This document shows positions 24,232 to 32,997 of a stretch of 64,000 nt of DNA, in pieces. The stretch is from assembly GCA_910587375.1 (NCBI GenBank), contig CAJULR010000010.1:19493-83492 (forward strand), written 5' to 3'. Each line of letters opens with the position of its first letter. Position 1 is the first letter of the stretch. The position numbers and the translations under genes are program-made. The stretch is from Candidatus Gastranaerophilales bacterium. Lineage in GTDB: Bacteria; Cyanobacteriota; Vampirovibrionia; Gastranaerophilales; Gastranaerophilaceae. The notes under the pieces were generated by a model. That model did not search any database. It had not been told where the DNA came from and saw only the letters and a list, made by a program, of their open reading frames with translations.

Positions 24232-26262
24232 ATGACCAAGAAAATTGTAATATCTGAAAAAGATAATATTGGTGCGGTTTTAGAGGATAATAAGGTTAGC
24301 GAATTTTTCGTATCCAAGGGCGATGTTTTATTGGGCGATGTTTATTTATCTGTTGTGGATAATATTCTTCCCTCTATTGACGCGGCATTTGTGGATGTCG
24401 GCATGCCGGATAAAATGGGCTTTATCCACACGGACGACATTATGGGCAAAGGCCAGCTGAAGGATAAGGTAAAACCGAAGCAAAAACTCATTGTACAGGT
24501 TGTAAAAGAGCCCACCGGGCATAAAGGCCCGAGAGTGACCACGGCTTTGAGCTTGCCCGGAAGGTTTTTAGTGCTTTTGCCTGATGAAAAAGGGGTGAAT
24601 GTTTCAAGAAAAATCGTTTCAAGCAAAGAAAGAGCAAGGCTTAAATCAATTGTAAGTCTCCTAAAGCCTGTTGGCGTGGGCGTTATTGTAAGAACAGAAG
24701 CCGAAGGGCAATCTGAGGCTGAAATTCAGGAAGATTTAGAGATTTTGCTTGAAAAGTGGAATTCAATTGTAAATGCGGCAGATACTGCAAACCCGCCCTG
24801 TCTTTTACATAGGGACCAAGAGCTTTTATATAAAATTATCCGCGAAGCATGCACTGAAGATGTGGATGAAATTATTGTGGACACTGCATTTGCGCTTCAC
24901 CGTACAACCCAACTGTTGCAGCATTGGAATATGAAGGTGAAAGTTACTATGCACAAAGGAACCGAGCCTTTATTGGTTGCAACGGGTGTTAATAAAGAAA
25001 TTCAGAACGCTCTGCAAATCAGGGTGAATTTGCCTTTGGGCGGATATCTTTTTATCCAGCAGACAGAAGCGCTTACGGTTGTGGATGTTAACTCCGGCAA
25101 GTTTACAAGCTCTTCCTCTCAGGCGGAAACAATTTTAAAAACAAATTTAGAGGCTGCAGATGAAATTGCAAGACAGTTAAAGCTTCGAAACATAGGCGGG
25201 ATGGTTATTGTAGACTTTATTGATATGGTTTCTCGTATGGATAAATTAAAAGTTTTAGAATATTTTGAACTTGCGCTTGAAAAAGACAAAGCAAAGCCGC
25301 AAATTGGCCAGCTGTCTGATTTAGGGCTTGTTGAATTAACTCGTCACAGACAAGGACAAAGTCTTTCTGAAATTTTCACTAAAAAATGTGATAAATGCGG
25401 CGGTCAAGGGTTTATTATCGAAGATATGAAGCTCTTAAATTCAAACGCACAAGGTGAGCTTCGCGCAAAGATTAATAAAATCAAAGGTCCATTTGGAGGT
25501 GGCTCTTTCAATAACAGTCAGGGCGGTGGCCACGGTCAAGGCGGAAACCAGGGGCAGAATAACCAAAGCGGCCAAAACAATCAAAATCAGGGCCAAAATA
25601 ATCAGAACCAAGGCGGAAACGACCGTAACAGAAATAATTTCAAAAATAAAAACAAGAAATTCAACAGAAACGAAAATAACCAAAACACCCCTGAAAACAG
25701 AGATAATCAGTCTGTTGCAACTTTTGACGGCGCGGCGGAAAATGCTGTTGAAAATGTAAACGTTGGCGAAACACAAGCCGTACAACAAATTCAGGAATCC
25801 CGTCAAGAGCAAAACGACAGAAGACAAAACAGGCAAAATAATAAAAATAAAAAACAGCAAGGCAAAGGCGGGGCTAAAAATACGGAAGAGCTTGTAAATA
25901 ATATCGTGGACAACATTTTTGAAGAAGATTCAGAAAGAGTTGCAAAGGCGGAAACAAAGGCAGAGCCTAAGTCTGACGATAATCTTGAAGCTGGGGCTGA
26001 ACCAAAGGCTGAAACTTTTGAAAAACCCAAAAAAGTTTCAAGAAAAACTAAAAAGACCATGAAAAAAAATGAAGAAGCGGCAAAAACAGAGCTTGCAGTT
26101 TCGCCTGTGGCTTTAATTGACAGTCCAAAGCCTGATACAAGCAGTACAAAGGCGGATGTTAAAGCTGAAAATAAGGAAGAAGCGCCCGAAAAACCAAAAA
26201 GACGCGGCAGAAAGCCGGCTGCTAAAAATGCAGATGGAGCAGGTGCAAAGGGCGAGGAGTAG
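24232..26262 (+). CDS. rng: Ribonuclease E/G family protein with disordered C-terminal tail
   Basis: 676 aa endoribonuclease. An S1 RNA-binding domain spans about 36-115. The catalytic DNase I-like domain has the metal-binding Asp285 (VVDVNSG) and Asp328 (VIVDFIDM), spaced by 43 as in E. coli RNase E (303/346). The zinc-link CDKCGG (Cys386, Cys389) follows. Residues about 421-480 are Gly/Asn/Gln-rich, and the tail alternates basic and acidic stretches ending in KPKRRGRKPAAKNA. The tail could bind RNA or partner proteins, as in RNase E degradosomes. AAGGAAG lies 6 nt upstream of the ATG. Confidence 0.92.
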   Translation: MTKKIVISEKDNIGAVLEDNKVSEFFVSKGDVLLGDVYLSVVDNILPSIDAAFVDVGMPDKMGFIHTDDIMGKGQLKDKVKPKQKLIVQVVKEPTGHKGPRVTTALSLPGRFLVLLPDEKGVNVSRKIVSSKERARLKSIVSLLKPVGVGVIVRTEAEGQSEAEIQEDLEILLEKWNSIVNAADTANPPCLLHRDQELLYKIIREACTEDVDEIIVDTAFALHRTTQLLQHWNMKVKVTMHKGTEPLLVATGVNKEIQNALQIRVNLPLGGYLFIQQTEALTVVDVNSGKFTSSSSQAETILKTNLEAADEIARQLKLRNIGGMVIVDFIDMVSRMDKLKVLEYFELALEKDKAKPQIGQLSDLGLVELTRHRQGQSLSEIFTKKCDKCGGQGFIIEDMKLLNSNAQGELRAKINKIKGPFGGGSFNNSQGGGHGQGGNQGQNNQSGQNNQNQGQNNQNQGGNDRNRNNFKNKNKKFNRNENNQNTPENRDNQSVATFDGAAENAVENVNVGETQAVQQIQESRQEQNDRRQNRQNNKNKKQQGKGGAKNTEELVNNIVDNIFEEDSERVAKAETKAEPKSDDNLEAGAEPKAETFEKPKKVSRKTKKTMKKNEEAAKTELAVSPVALIDSPKPDTSSTKADVKAENKEEAPEKPKRRGRKPAAKNADGAGAKGEE

Positions 26263-26265
26263 ATA

Positions 26266-26826
26266 ATGAATAACAAGAAATTTAAAATATTTCTTTTGGT
26301 GTTAGCTATGTTTTTTGGCACTTTTAGCGTGGGTGCGCAGGTTGTTGCGGAAAATCCTCCACTGCCTTCTGCTGAAAGTATGCAGGCTGAAAGCGGCGCT
26401 GATTCAGGCAAAGTGCAATTAAAAGCGCCAATTCAGGAAGAATTGACTGAAGAAGAGCGTCAAAAGGCAGCAGAAGAAGCAAAAATCAGAGAAGAACTTG
26501 CAGAAGAGCAAAAGCAAATTGGCGAAGCAACTCCATTAAGAGTTGAAGACAAGGATTTTGACCCGAATGTAAATGAAGAGCTTACAAAATCCGTTGTTCC
26601 AAACACCGGGCTGGAGCTTATAAAATTGATTTCTATGTTTGGAAAGGTAATGTTTGGCGTTGCCCTTGCTTCTTTAATGTTATATTTTATTTTGCTTTTT
26701 ACAAAAAAATATTTTCATCCGCCGCTTCCATCAAAAGGCGAAGAAGATTTTGATATAAGGGATTTGAATTCGCCAAAAAATACGGATGAGGCGCTGAAAT
26801 CTTTTCTTGACAGAACGGGCAGATAA
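26266..26826 (+). CDS. signal-peptide-bearing single-pass membrane protein, unknown
   Basis: 186 residues. An N-terminal signal peptide (basic MNNKKFKIF, hydrophobic core, VGA-Q at about 24) is followed by an acidic Glu/Ala-rich helical region (about 55-90), a transmembrane helix at about 125-147 and a short tail with the HPPLPSKG segment and acidic C-terminus. No family recognised. It is 3 bp after the RNase E/G stop with a GAGGAG ribosome site inside that gene's end, and the pair ends in a strong terminator. Confidence 0.7.
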   Translation: MNNKKFKIFLLVLAMFFGTFSVGAQVVAENPPLPSAESMQAESGADSGKVQLKAPIQEELTEEERQKAAEEAKIREELAEEQKQIGEATPLRVEDKDFDPNVNEELTKSVVPNTGLELIKLISMFGKVMFGVALASLMLYFILLFTKKYFHPPLPSKGEEDFDIRDLNSPKNTDEALKSFLDRTGR

Positions 26827-26874
26827 AAGGCATATTAAAGGCGCGTTAAAAGCGGATAAGAATAGATAAAATTT

Positions 26875-26907
26875 AAAAAACACCGGTGAAATTTGCCGGT
26901 GTTTTTT
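26875..26907. terminator. strong bidirectional terminator
   Basis: A 12-bp stem AAAAAACACCGG/CCGGTGTTTTTT (26875-26886 with 26896-26907) has a 9-nt loop. It ends the engB-rng transcript on the plus strand and the 26931-27182 gene on the minus strand. Confidence 0.92.
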
Positions 26908-26930
26908 GGTATAAAAAGGGAAAGGGTTTT

Positions 26931-27182
26931 TTACGCTATCAGTGCGGTTTTTTCCTGTTCTTGAATTATTCTTAAATTTGGTTTTCCTTGTTTTTTCAAA
27001 AGAGCGCTAACAATTTTTGGCATTTGACACACAAAAGAATATTTTGACCTATTTATAGAGCAAAGCGCACAATTGCAGCGGATTGAATAACATTCATAAG
27101 CCTGCAGAGTCCAATTTTGTACGATAGAATCGGATATTTCGCCGTTTGTTTGCGGCAGGAAAACTTCAGAATCTTTATTCAT
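26931..27182 (-). CDS. small Cys-motif protein
   Basis: 83 residues with five cysteines spaced Cys31-x4-Cys36-x-Cys38-x2-Cys41-x10-Cys52, followed by QMPKIVSALLKKQGKPNLR. The arrangement suggests a small zinc- or iron-sulfur-binding fold. No family can be named with confidence. Strong ribosome site AAGGGGG 5 nt before the ATG at 27182. It stands alone and has its own terminator. Confidence 0.65.
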   Translation of the reverse strand: MNKDSEVFLPQTNGEISDSIVQNWTLQAYECYSIRCNCALCSINRSKYSFVCQMPKIVSALLKKQGKPNLRIIQEQEKTALIA

Positions 27183-27342
27183 CTTTGCCCCCTTAAAACT
27201 TCCTTCAATTATATTTTAACCTCTATATTTTGCTTTTTTATCCGTTAAATGCACTAAATATATGAGGACAAATTTTATTTTTCTGTTTAAATTGCGGGGG
27301 CAAAAAAGCCAAGAGAAGTCTAAAATGTATGTGAAATAAAGA

Positions 27343-27669
27343 TTATTCTTTAATTACAAATTTGATAAATTTATAAATATTTTCAAGCTTTTTTCTGTCG
27401 TCCTTAATTGAATCTATTTCCTTAACAATGTTTTCAAAAAGCTTGTTGGCTTCTTTTAGATGACTCACCCTAAAAAGCTCTTCGGGTGTGGTTTTTAGGG
27501 CTTTAATAATTTTATCCAAAGTTTCTGCAGTGAGAAAATTTTCGCCGATTTCAATTCCTGCAAGTGTTCTTTGCGAGATGTCGATTTTTTCTGCAAGCTC
27601 TTCCTGGGTTAAGCCAAGCTCTGTGCGCATTCTTTTGATTTTTAAGCCAAGTTCTTTTTTGATTCCCAT
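27343..27669 (-). CDS. XRE-family HTH transcriptional regulator
   Basis: 108 residues with an N-terminal Cro/C1 HTH at about 8-64: KIKRMRTELGLTQEELAEKI, then RTLAGIEIGENF. A C-terminal helical tail is rich in Lys and Glu. It is similar in length and layout to the regulator at 5971-6318. The 222-bp divergent gap to the 27892 gene contains ATGAGAT/ATTTCAT inverted and direct repeats, so it probably represses itself and perhaps the adjacent membrane protein. Confidence 0.85.
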   Translation of the reverse strand: MGIKKELGLKIKRMRTELGLTQEELAEKIDISQRTLAGIEIGENFLTAETLDKIIKALKTTPEELFRVSHLKEANKLFENIVKEIDSIKDDRKKLENIYKFIKFVIKE

Positions 27670-27794
27670 ATTATCCGCCTGTTGAAATTTAAGATGTTAA
27701 ATCTCATAAAATGTTTCATTTAAGATGTATGGTTTCATACTATATTAATTTTTGTAAACCTTAAATGAGGCTTAAACTCTATATTTTAAAAAAA

Positions 27795-27811
27795 ATGAGA
27801 TTAAATTTCAT
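27795..27811. promoter_or_regulatory. candidate operator, imperfect 17-nt palindrome
   Basis: ATGAGATTAAATTTCAT is palindromic apart from positions 5, 9 and 13. Related half-sites occur at about 27699-27720 (AAATCTCATAAAATG and GTTTCAT) near the start of the XRE gene. It lies 81 nt before the ATG of the 27892 gene. Confidence 0.45.
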
Positions 27812-27891
27812 AAAATTTAGCAATTTCCCTGCGCTGATTTTCTTTATTAAGGCATAAGTAAAAAAACAAAAAAGAAAAGGAGAAAAGAATT

Positions 27892-28398
27892 ATGGGTATT
27901 TCAGTGGCTGCAAACTTAGGGGCAGGAGCTTTAGGGGTTAAGTATGGCAATATTGGAAAGAGAATTCAAGACGGCGCCTCTATTAAGGATATCAGAAATG
28001 AGGCAAAAGATAAATTTGTAAACAAGGCAAAAACTGCAGGAAAAGTTGCAGTTATCACGACAGGTGTTGGCACTGTCGGGGTTTTGGGCGGTATAGAAGC
28101 TGCAACGGGAGCTATTTCGGATAAATTGCCGCAATGTGTTAAGGGTTTGCTTGAAAAGGCTGGCAATTCAAGCTTTGTAAAAAGTATGGCAAGCGGTTTT
28201 TCTGAAGGTTTTTCACAGATTGCAAGTTGTGCAAAGTCTAACCCTATATTGTTTACTGGGCTTGCAATTGCAGGTGCTGTGGGCAATGTTCTTATTTTAA
28301 AGACACTCACAAGCGGTGCTAAAAATGAAGGCAAAATTGAACAAAAATATGATGACATTCTCGCTTTGAAAAATTCTTCCGCACAAACTTTGGATTAA
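27892..28398 (+). CDS. Gly/Ala-rich membrane protein, paralogue A
   Basis: 168 residues, no family recognised. Two hydrophobic segments (about 50-75 and 117-136) flank a polar middle. It shares two blocks with the next gene: GAS-[IV]-x-DI-x-NEAK near residue 30, and the C-terminal GAKNEGKIEQKY-x-DIL-x-LKN. A strong AAGGAG precedes the ATG, and its own terminator follows, which implies a separately regulated, well-expressed gene. It faces an XRE regulator divergently. Confidence 0.7.
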   Translation: MGISVAANLGAGALGVKYGNIGKRIQDGASIKDIRNEAKDKFVNKAKTAGKVAVITTGVGTVGVLGGIEAATGAISDKLPQCVKGLLEKAGNSSFVKSMASGFSEGFSQIASCAKSNPILFTGLAIAGAVGNVLILKTLTSGAKNEGKIEQKYDDILALKNSSAQTLD

Positions 28399-28410
28399 TT
28401 GATTTTTATT

Positions 28411-28453
28411 ACAAAAAGCCTTTGCCTTTTGTTTTAAGGCTGGGGCTTTTTGT
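28411..28453 (+). terminator. terminator of paralogue A
   Basis: ACAAAAAGCC (28411-28420) pairs with GGCTTTTTGT (28444-28453); an inner GCCTT/AAGGC stem extends the hairpin. Confidence 0.75.
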
Positions 28454-28615
28454 AAAGTTTTGTAAAGTGTTTTAAAACTTTTGCAGGGCTGGTTAAATGA
28501 GGTTTTGTTATTTGTCTTGAAAAAAGTTTCAGTCAATTTTTTTTGAAAGAAAAACTTTATAAGAACATAAGGAATTAGATTAAAGTTTACTAGATTTAAA
28601 AAAAGGAGTTAGATT

Positions 28616-29158
28616 ATGGGTTTATCATCAATTGCTACTACAGGTATTGCTTCACCGGCTGTTAAAGCGGGAGTTGACACTGTTAATAAATTGAAAAAAG
28701 GTGCTTCAGTTGCTGATATTAAAAATGAAGCAAAAGAAAAAATTGGAAATGATGTTGATACATTTAAAAAGACCGTAAAAACCGCTGCCGGAGTTGGCGT
28801 TGCTGCGGGGGTAACAGTTGGCGTGACACAAACAGGCGTCGCTTCATTTGCGGCAGGAAAAATTGCAAATTTAATTCCGGATAGCGCGAAGACAAAAATT
28901 GCAGGGGCTCTTCAAACAGTGACAACAAGCGGTGTTGGCAAAAAAGTTATAACTCATGCGACAAAACTTCTTGGTGGTGCAAAAGCATTTGCAACAGCAC
29001 ACCCTGTTGCAACAGCAGTGCTTGCAGGAATTGGTTTAATCGGAACAGCGGCCATTGAAAAGGTTAAAGAAAACGGCGCCAAAAACGAAGGCAAAATTGA
29101 ACAAAAATATGCAGACATTCTTGATTTGAAAAATGCAGCAGCAAAGGATTTGGGCTAA
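28616..29158 (+). CDS. Gly/Ala-rich membrane protein, paralogue B
   Basis: 180 residues, paralogous to 27892-28398 (identical GAKNEGKIEQKY near the C-terminus and a matching GAS-x-x-DI-x-NEAK block). Hydrophobic segments are at about 58-90 and 128-148, very rich in Ala, Val, Gly and Thr. A strong AAAGGAG precedes the ATG and a strong terminator follows. A 24-bp stretch coding for the C-terminal block is identical in DNA between the two genes, so the duplication is either recent or under strong constraint. Role unknown. Confidence 0.7.
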   Translation: MGLSSIATTGIASPAVKAGVDTVNKLKKGASVADIKNEAKEKIGNDVDTFKKTVKTAAGVGVAAGVTVGVTQTGVASFAAGKIANLIPDSAKTKIAGALQTVTTSGVGKKVITHATKLLGGAKAFATAHPVATAVLAGIGLIGTAAIEKVKENGAKNEGKIEQKYADILDLKNAAAKDLG

Positions 29159-29189
29159 TTTTTTAAAAATATAAAATTTAACATTCACG

Positions 29190-29225
29190 AAAAATCCCGC
29201 CATATAAAACGTTGGCGGGATTTTT
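29190..29225 (+). terminator. terminator of paralogue B
   Basis: AAAAATCCCGCC (29190-29201) pairs over 12 bp with GGCGGGATTTTT (29214-29225); the loop is 12 nt. Confidence 0.92.
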
Positions 29226-29323
29226 ATATTTCTTAAAGTTTCTATTATTTATAATATTTTATGATAAGATATTAATTATGGTAAAATAGTGGAATTGGGG
29301 CATATATTTGCCATGAGGGGGTA

Positions 29324-30637
29324 ATGAAAGATAGGATTTCACTTGTTTTAATATTGTGTTTTTTGTTAGCTTTTTTGGTTATTTTCCAAAACTACTTTGA
29401 CACATTTTGGGCAATTATCTTTTTGATTGCCTTTATGTCGCTGTATATGACGTATATGTATATCGCAGTTAAACACCAAAGAAGAAAACTAAGAAAAAAT
29501 CCGCCCCCGTCTGAAACTTCATATAGGCCTTTTATTTCAATTATGGTGCCATGTCATAATGAAGAAGATGTTATAGAAAAAACGGTTGAAAATATTTTAG
29601 AATCTGATTATTCGGATTATGAAATCATTCTAATTGACGACAGGTCAACTGATTCCACCCCAAAAATTATTCAAGAGCTTGAAAAAAAATATGAAAAAGT
29701 TAAGGTACTTTTAAGAAAAGAAGGGGATTTTCCGGGTAAATCCGCTGTTTTAAATGACGCAATGAAAATTGCAAAAGGTGAAGCAGTTCTTGTTTTTGAC
29801 GCGGACGCAAGGATTGAGCCTGATTTTATTAAAAAAATTATAATAAAGCTTGAGCCAAAGGATGTTGGGGCAGTTCAAGCCAGGAAAAATATAATAAATG
29901 CAAAGCAAAATTTCCTAACAGCATGCCAGTATGACGAATATGTTATGGACACACACCTTCAAATCGGACGGGACGCTGTGCGGGGCGCGGTTGAGCTGCG
30001 CGGAAACGGCGAAATAATTAAAAGAGAAGCGCTTGAAGACATAAATGGCTGGAACAATGAAACTATAACAGATGACCTTGATATGTCCACAAGACTTCAC
30101 ATTAAAGGATGGGATATTCGTTTCTGCCCTGAGGTTACGGTTTATGAAGAGGGTGTAATTACCTTCCCCGCCTTGGTAAGACAGAGAAGAAGATGGGTGG
30201 AAGGCTCTATTCGCCGCTATCTTGAATATGCGCAGGATATTTTGTTTGCAAAAGATATGACTCTTCGTGTTGGTTTTGATTTGATTGCATATATTTCAGA
30301 GTTTTTGCTTCCATTTTGGCTTGTGGCAGAAATCTGCATTCAGGCTTTTAGAACCGTTAAAGGATATTCAAACGACATTTTATCATCCGTAATTTTGGTT
30401 GTATGCACGGGTGTTTTCTTTGCCTCCGGGTTAATTTACAGCCTTCGAAAATACAGTCATTACAGCTTTTTTAAAGCAATATGCCATGCAATTTCAACCG
30501 CAATTTATGTTGTGACGATTTGGTTCCCAATTGTTATGTTTATTATTTTAAAAATTATTTTCACCAAAAAAACTATGGATTGGGGCAAAACAGTGCATGG
30601 TGTTTCAAATGTTATCACCCCGAAGGAGGTTATATAA
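29324..30637 (+). CDS. membrane glycosyltransferase family 2 (PgaC/BcsA-like)
   Basis: 437 residues. Two N-terminal membrane helices (about 5-22 and 28-49) are followed by a GT-A domain with VPCHNEEDVIE, DDRSTDSTP, the DxD-type DADARIE, TDDLDMS and the QRRRWVEGS acceptor motif; three C-terminal membrane helices follow. This architecture belongs to processive beta-glycan synthases (poly-GlcNAc, hyaluronan, cellulose). The polymer cannot be told from sequence. A GAGGGGG ribosome site precedes the ATG, and its stop abuts the murC ATG, so it is expressed with the peptidoglycan genes. Confidence 0.85.
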   Translation: MKDRISLVLILCFLLAFLVIFQNYFDTFWAIIFLIAFMSLYMTYMYIAVKHQRRKLRKNPPPSETSYRPFISIMVPCHNEEDVIEKTVENILESDYSDYEIILIDDRSTDSTPKIIQELEKKYEKVKVLLRKEGDFPGKSAVLNDAMKIAKGEAVLVFDADARIEPDFIKKIIIKLEPKDVGAVQARKNIINAKQNFLTACQYDEYVMDTHLQIGRDAVRGAVELRGNGEIIKREALEDINGWNNETITDDLDMSTRLHIKGWDIRFCPEVTVYEEGVITFPALVRQRRRWVEGSIRRYLEYAQDILFAKDMTLRVGFDLIAYISEFLLPFWLVAEICIQAFRTVKGYSNDILSSVILVVCTGVFFASGLIYSLRKYSHYSFFKAICHAISTAIYVVTIWFPIVMFIILKIIFTKKTMDWGKTVHGVSNVITPKEVI

Positions 30638-32074
30638 ATGTCATTTGGGCTTAAAAAGGGGGATAAATTCCATTTTATTGCAATGGGCGGAGTTGGGCAG
30701 AGTGCTCTGGCAAAAATCCTTGTGCAATTAGGGTTTGAAGTTTCAGGCTCTGATATGTCTGATTCAAAATATTTAAAAGAGTTAAAAGAGCTTGGCGCAA
30801 AGGTTTTTATTGGGCATGGTGCAGAAAACGTGCCAAATGGCGCACATATCGTGCTTTCTTCCGCAATCAAAGAAGATAATCCGGAGCTTATCCGCGCAAG
30901 AGAATTGAATTTAACTGTTTTACACCGCTCAGATTTGCTTTTGGCGATTACCCGCGAGTTTCCCTGTACACTTGGCTTTGCGGGAACCCATGGAAAAACA
31001 ACAACCTCGGGCCTTGCTTCTTATGTTTTGTCTAAGGCCGGAAAAAGCGCTGCATATGCTGTGGGCGGGATAATTCCTGAATTGAATACGAATGCAAATG
31101 CAAGCAAAAATGCGGAAATTTTTGTGGCAGAATTAGATGAAAGTGACGGCACGATTTCAAAATATAATCCTGAAATCCTTGTTATAAATAACCTTGAAGC
31201 AGACCACCTTGATTTTTACAAAAACGGCTTAAGAGATGTTTTAGAAACTTTTAAAAACCTTGTTTTAAAATTGCAAAAAAATGCCAAGGTTCTTGTAAAT
31301 GTGGATGATACCGGGGTTTTAGAGCTTCTTAAAATGTTGGAAGCTTCTGAATTCAAAGAAAATTTGCCTCAAATTATCAAATTTTCAACTAAAAGCGAGG
31401 CTGGTGCCGATATTTTTGCGGGCAATATTGATTTTAACCCCAGGGGTGCTGAATTTGAGGTTATTTACAAGGATAAAAATTTAGGGAAAATTTCAACCTC
31501 GCTTAAGGGAATTCATAATGTTTATAACGCACTTGCCGTGTGCGCTGCACTTATTGAGGCCGGGTATAACTTATCTGAAATTGCCAAATATTTTGAGGGG
31601 TTTTCTGGCATGGGACGCAGGTTTCAACAGGTGTTCAAGAATGAAAGCGTTGAAATTATTGATGATTACGCCCATCATCCAAGCGAAATTAAGGCAACCT
31701 TAAATGCTGCAAAAGAATATGCTGTAAAATCCGGAGGAAGAAGGGTTGTAGCCATTTTTCAACCGCACAGATATACAAGGCTTAAGGCGCTCTTTAACGA
31801 TTTTCTTGAATCTTTTGATATGGCGGATGTGCTTATTGTAGCGGATGTATTTTCTGCGGGAGATTTAAAAGACCCTGAATTTAATTCTGAAACTTTTGTT
31901 CAAGTTTTTAAAGAAAAACATCCGAAAATGGCGGAAAATACCTTCTATATTGGAGGGAAAGTTGATGAAATGCCAAATGAGGTTATTAAATATATAGATG
32001 ATGGTGATATAATATTAACGCTTGGCGCGGGAGATATTACAAAGCTTGGAAAGCTTGTAGGGGAGAAGCTATGA
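30638..32074 (+). CDS. murC: UDP-N-acetylmuramate--L-alanine ligase
   Basis: Adds L-Ala to UDP-MurNAc, the first amino-acid step of peptidoglycan precursor synthesis. The N-terminal UDP-binding Rossmann is MGGVGQSALAKIL; the ATP-binding loop is GTHGKTTT (from residue 116); ELDESDGT and the DDYAHHPSEIKATL motif of Mur ligases follow. 478 aa, normal. It starts right after the glycosyltransferase and overlaps murB by 4 nt (ATGA). Confidence 0.96.
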   Translation: MSFGLKKGDKFHFIAMGGVGQSALAKILVQLGFEVSGSDMSDSKYLKELKELGAKVFIGHGAENVPNGAHIVLSSAIKEDNPELIRARELNLTVLHRSDLLLAITREFPCTLGFAGTHGKTTTSGLASYVLSKAGKSAAYAVGGIIPELNTNANASKNAEIFVAELDESDGTISKYNPEILVINNLEADHLDFYKNGLRDVLETFKNLVLKLQKNAKVLVNVDDTGVLELLKMLEASEFKENLPQIIKFSTKSEAGADIFAGNIDFNPRGAEFEVIYKDKNLGKISTSLKGIHNVYNALAVCAALIEAGYNLSEIAKYFEGFSGMGRRFQQVFKNESVEIIDDYAHHPSEIKATLNAAKEYAVKSGGRRVVAIFQPHRYTRLKALFNDFLESFDMADVLIVADVFSAGDLKDPEFNSETFVQVFKEKHPKMAENTFYIGGKVDEMPNEVIKYIDDGDIILTLGAGDITKLGKLVGEKL

Positions 32075-32997
32075 AAGAAATAGAACATAGAATAAATTAC
32101 AACCTGAAAGCATGCAGTACGCTTCGGATTTCATCTATTGCAGATGATGTTTATTTTCCAAAAACTATGGATGAAGTTAAACTTTTGCTTGCAAACTTGA
32201 GCGACCCTGTGATTGTTGGAAACGGTTCCAATATTCTTTTTTCTTCAAGCGGCGTTAAAAGGCCTGTTATAATTACAAAACATTTGGATAAGGTTGAAGT
32301 TAACCCCCCGTATATTAACGCTTATGCAGGCGTTGCCACGCCAAAGCTTGCCACAATGGCTTTTGAACTTAGGCTTTCAGGGTTTGAATTTTTGGCAGGG
32401 CTTCCTGCAACTCTTGGCGGCGCAGTTTCTATGAACGCAGGGGCAGACGCCCAGGCAATTTCTGATTATTTTGAATCTGCCTGTGTGTATGACAGTTTGG
32501 AAGATAAAATTAAAGAATTTAGCGCAGAAGATATGCAGTTTGGCTATAGAACTTCTGTTATAAAGAAAAATCCCGGGCGCTACGTTGTGCTTTCTGCTAA
32601 ATTTAAGCTTTTGGAAGCGGATAGCTATATTGCAATAAAAGAGGCGATGGATAGAACTGTTGAAAAAAGAAAAAACAGCCAGCCTGGCTTAAAGGAGCCG
32701 AATATCGGCTGCGCGTTTAAAAACCCTGTTAAGGATGGACAGACAATTTCTGCAGGGAAATTAATTGATGAAGCAGGCCTTAAGGGACACCTTGAAGGCG
32801 GTGCTATGGTATATTTTAACCATGCAAATTTTATTATTAATTTTAACGAAGCAACAAGTATGGATTATATAAACGTTATGCGCCAAATGCAGATGAGCGT
32901 TTTTGATAAATTTAATATTATGCTGGAGCCTGAAGTGGTCTACATTGGCTCTGATAAAAAGGAAACGGAATTATGGAATACACTGGTCAAAAGATAA
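32071..32997 (+). CDS. murB: UDP-N-acetylenolpyruvoylglucosamine reductase
   Basis: FAD/NADPH enzyme that makes UDP-MurNAc. It shows the FAD-binding VIVGNGSNILFSSSG and LPATLGGAVSMNAGA, the substrate Arg160 in FGYRTS and the C-terminal LEPEVVYIG with the catalytic Glu. The usual proton-donor Ser (GS-x-FKNP) is replaced by Cys214 in IGCAFKNP. 308 aa. It overlaps murC by 4 nt and ddl by 25 nt. Confidence 0.95.
   Translation: MKEIEHRINYNLKACSTLRISSIADDVYFPKTMDEVKLLLANLSDPVIVGNGSNILFSSSGVKRPVIITKHLDKVEVNPPYINAYAGVATPKLATMAFELRLSGFEFLAGLPATLGGAVSMNAGADAQAISDYFESACVYDSLEDKIKEFSAEDMQFGYRTSVIKKNPGRYVVLSAKFKLLEADSYIAIKEAMDRTVEKRKNSQPGLKEPNIGCAFKNPVKDGQTISAGKLIDEAGLKGHLEGGAMVYFNHANFIINFNEATSMDYINVMRQMQMSVFDKFNIMLEPEVVYIGSDKKETELWNTLVKR

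Noticed and set aside
25803..26411. 202-codon minus-strand frame opposite the RNase E/G tail
   Set aside because: Antisense of a low-complexity Lys/Glu/Ala-rich coding region; no ribosome site and no recognisable product.
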